A stretch of 7,136 nt of DNA, taken from the NCBI GenBank assembly GCA_902766575.1, contig CACXED010000038.1, forward strand, positions 1 to 7,136. The letters run 5' to 3'. This DNA is from an uncultured Ruminococcus sp. GTDB lineage: Bacteria > Bacillota > Clostridia > Oscillospirales > CAG-272. Shown in pieces: positions 6,885-7,136 of the stretch; the stretch's first letter is position 1; every line of letters begins with the position of its first letter. A program made the position numbers and the translations under genes. The notes below the pieces were generated by a model that saw only the letters and a program-made list of their open reading frames with translations, was not told the origin of the DNA and made no database searches.

Positions 6885-6890
6885 CTCCTT
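6885..6890 (-). promoter_or_regulatory. Ribosome binding site (AAGGAG) for the MarR gene
   Basis: AAGGAG on the - strand is six bases before the ATG at 6878, a near-ideal spacing. It fixes this ATG as the start over the upstream in-frame TTG at 6896. Confidence 0.75.
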
Positions 6891-6929
6891 TTTCAAACAG
6901 ATAAAATATCGGCGGGCTCGTTTTTGAAA
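6891..6929 (-). promoter_or_regulatory. Candidate promoter/operator ahead of the MarR gene
   Basis: The 55-base gap between the cytidylate kinase-like stop and the MarR start holds perfect 7-base inverted arms, TTTCAAA at 6891-6897 and TTTGAAA at 6923-6929, offset by 32 bases (about three helical turns). Between them, on the - strand, TATTTT (6908-6903) could be a -10 box; CTTTCA 16 bases upstream is only a poor -35 match. The layout would suit autorepression by MarR, but the arms are AT-rich and short, and could be chance. The three genes may instead be read from a promoter upstream of the window. Confidence 0.3.
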
Positions 6930-6933
6930 GCTC

Positions 6934-7136
6934 TCAGGCTAATATCTCCTCGTAATCCTCGTTTTGCAGATAGAGCTTCTTCAGCGCGTCGACGCAGCTC
7001 TCTATCCCGAGCTCAGAGGTGTTGAGAACGATATCGTAATTCTCCCGATCCCTCCAGCGTTTTCCGGTGCTGCAAAAATAATATTGCTCCTTTGCTCCGT
7101 CGAGACGGCGGATTATCGAATCTGCGTCGAGCTCGG
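6934..7136 (-). CDS. Cytidylate kinase-like family protein, C-terminal 66 residues (5' part outside window)
   Basis: On the - strand an open frame enters from the window edge (first full codon 7134-7132) and ends with TGA at 6936-6934. The visible C-terminus contains YYFCSTGKRWRDRENYD followed by IVLNTSELGIESCVDALKKL. This fits the end of cytidylate kinase-like (AAA-type nucleoside monophosphate kinase fold) proteins, which end with a 'YY..yTG..W....NYDl.lnts.lG...cv' pattern. The P-loop would lie outside the window, so catalytic competence cannot be judged. Members of this group in Clostridia are often stand-alone proteins of about 200 residues, distinct from the housekeeping cmk, and their substrate is poorly defined. 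It lies 55 bases before the MarR gene with no clear terminator between, so co-transcription is possible. Confidence 0.72.
   Translation of the reverse strand, partial: ELDADSIIRRLDGAKEQYYFCSTGKRWRDRENYDIVLNTSELGIESCVDALKKLYLQNEDYEEILA

Noticed and set aside
1..7136. CRISPR arrays, insertion sequences, tRNA or rRNA genes
   Set aside because: No regularly spaced repeats, transposase motifs, terminal inverted repeats or tRNA-like cloverleaf segments were seen; nearly all sequence is accounted for by the seven genes.

Overview
The window looks like chromosomal DNA of a moderately GC-rich member of the Clostridia, plausibly a gut Oscillospiraceae/Ruminococcaceae-type bacterium. The grounds are purine-rich AGGAG-type ribosome binding sites, BspA-type leucine-rich repeats with InlB-like repeats on a surface protein, a Clostridia-style long citrate synthase, a MarR regulator and a cytidylate kinase-like protein. 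The lineage is an inference; there is no rRNA or tRNA here.

The window holds two convergent gene blocks separated by about 160 bases carrying a terminator. The + strand block (1-4892) has four closely spaced genes: (1) the 3' part of a large surface protein with two InlB/bacterial-repeat modules, a BspA-type LRR patch and a C-terminal SGNH-hydrolase-like domain; (2) an 84-residue three-span membrane protein; (3) an MBOAT-family membrane O-acyltransferase whose GTG start overlaps the stop of gene 2; (4) a secreted protein with an N-terminal SGNH-like domain and a C-terminal LRR patch. Genes 1 and 4 are related, but their SGNH and LRR modules are in opposite order. By analogy with AlgI/AlgJ/AlgX, PatA/PatB and DltB/DltD, the MBOAT protein would pass an acyl group across the membrane and the SGNH proteins would place it on, or remove it from, an extracellular polymer. 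The LRR and InlB-like modules would provide targeting. This is an inference from domain pairing; the polymer is unknown.

The - strand block (7136-5057) reads: the end of a cytidylate kinase-like gene, a 55-base gap with a possible promoter/operator, a MarR-family regulator, and citrate synthase, whose start lies inside the end of the MarR gene. A 12-bp hairpin with a U-run on the - strand closes this block. The MarR protein is a candidate regulator of its own operon and so of citrate synthase.

The most unusual part is the + strand block: an MBOAT acyltransferase with a coupled small membrane protein, flanked by two LRR-fused SGNH proteins with swapped domain order. Every non-coding gap in the window is shorter than 300 bases.
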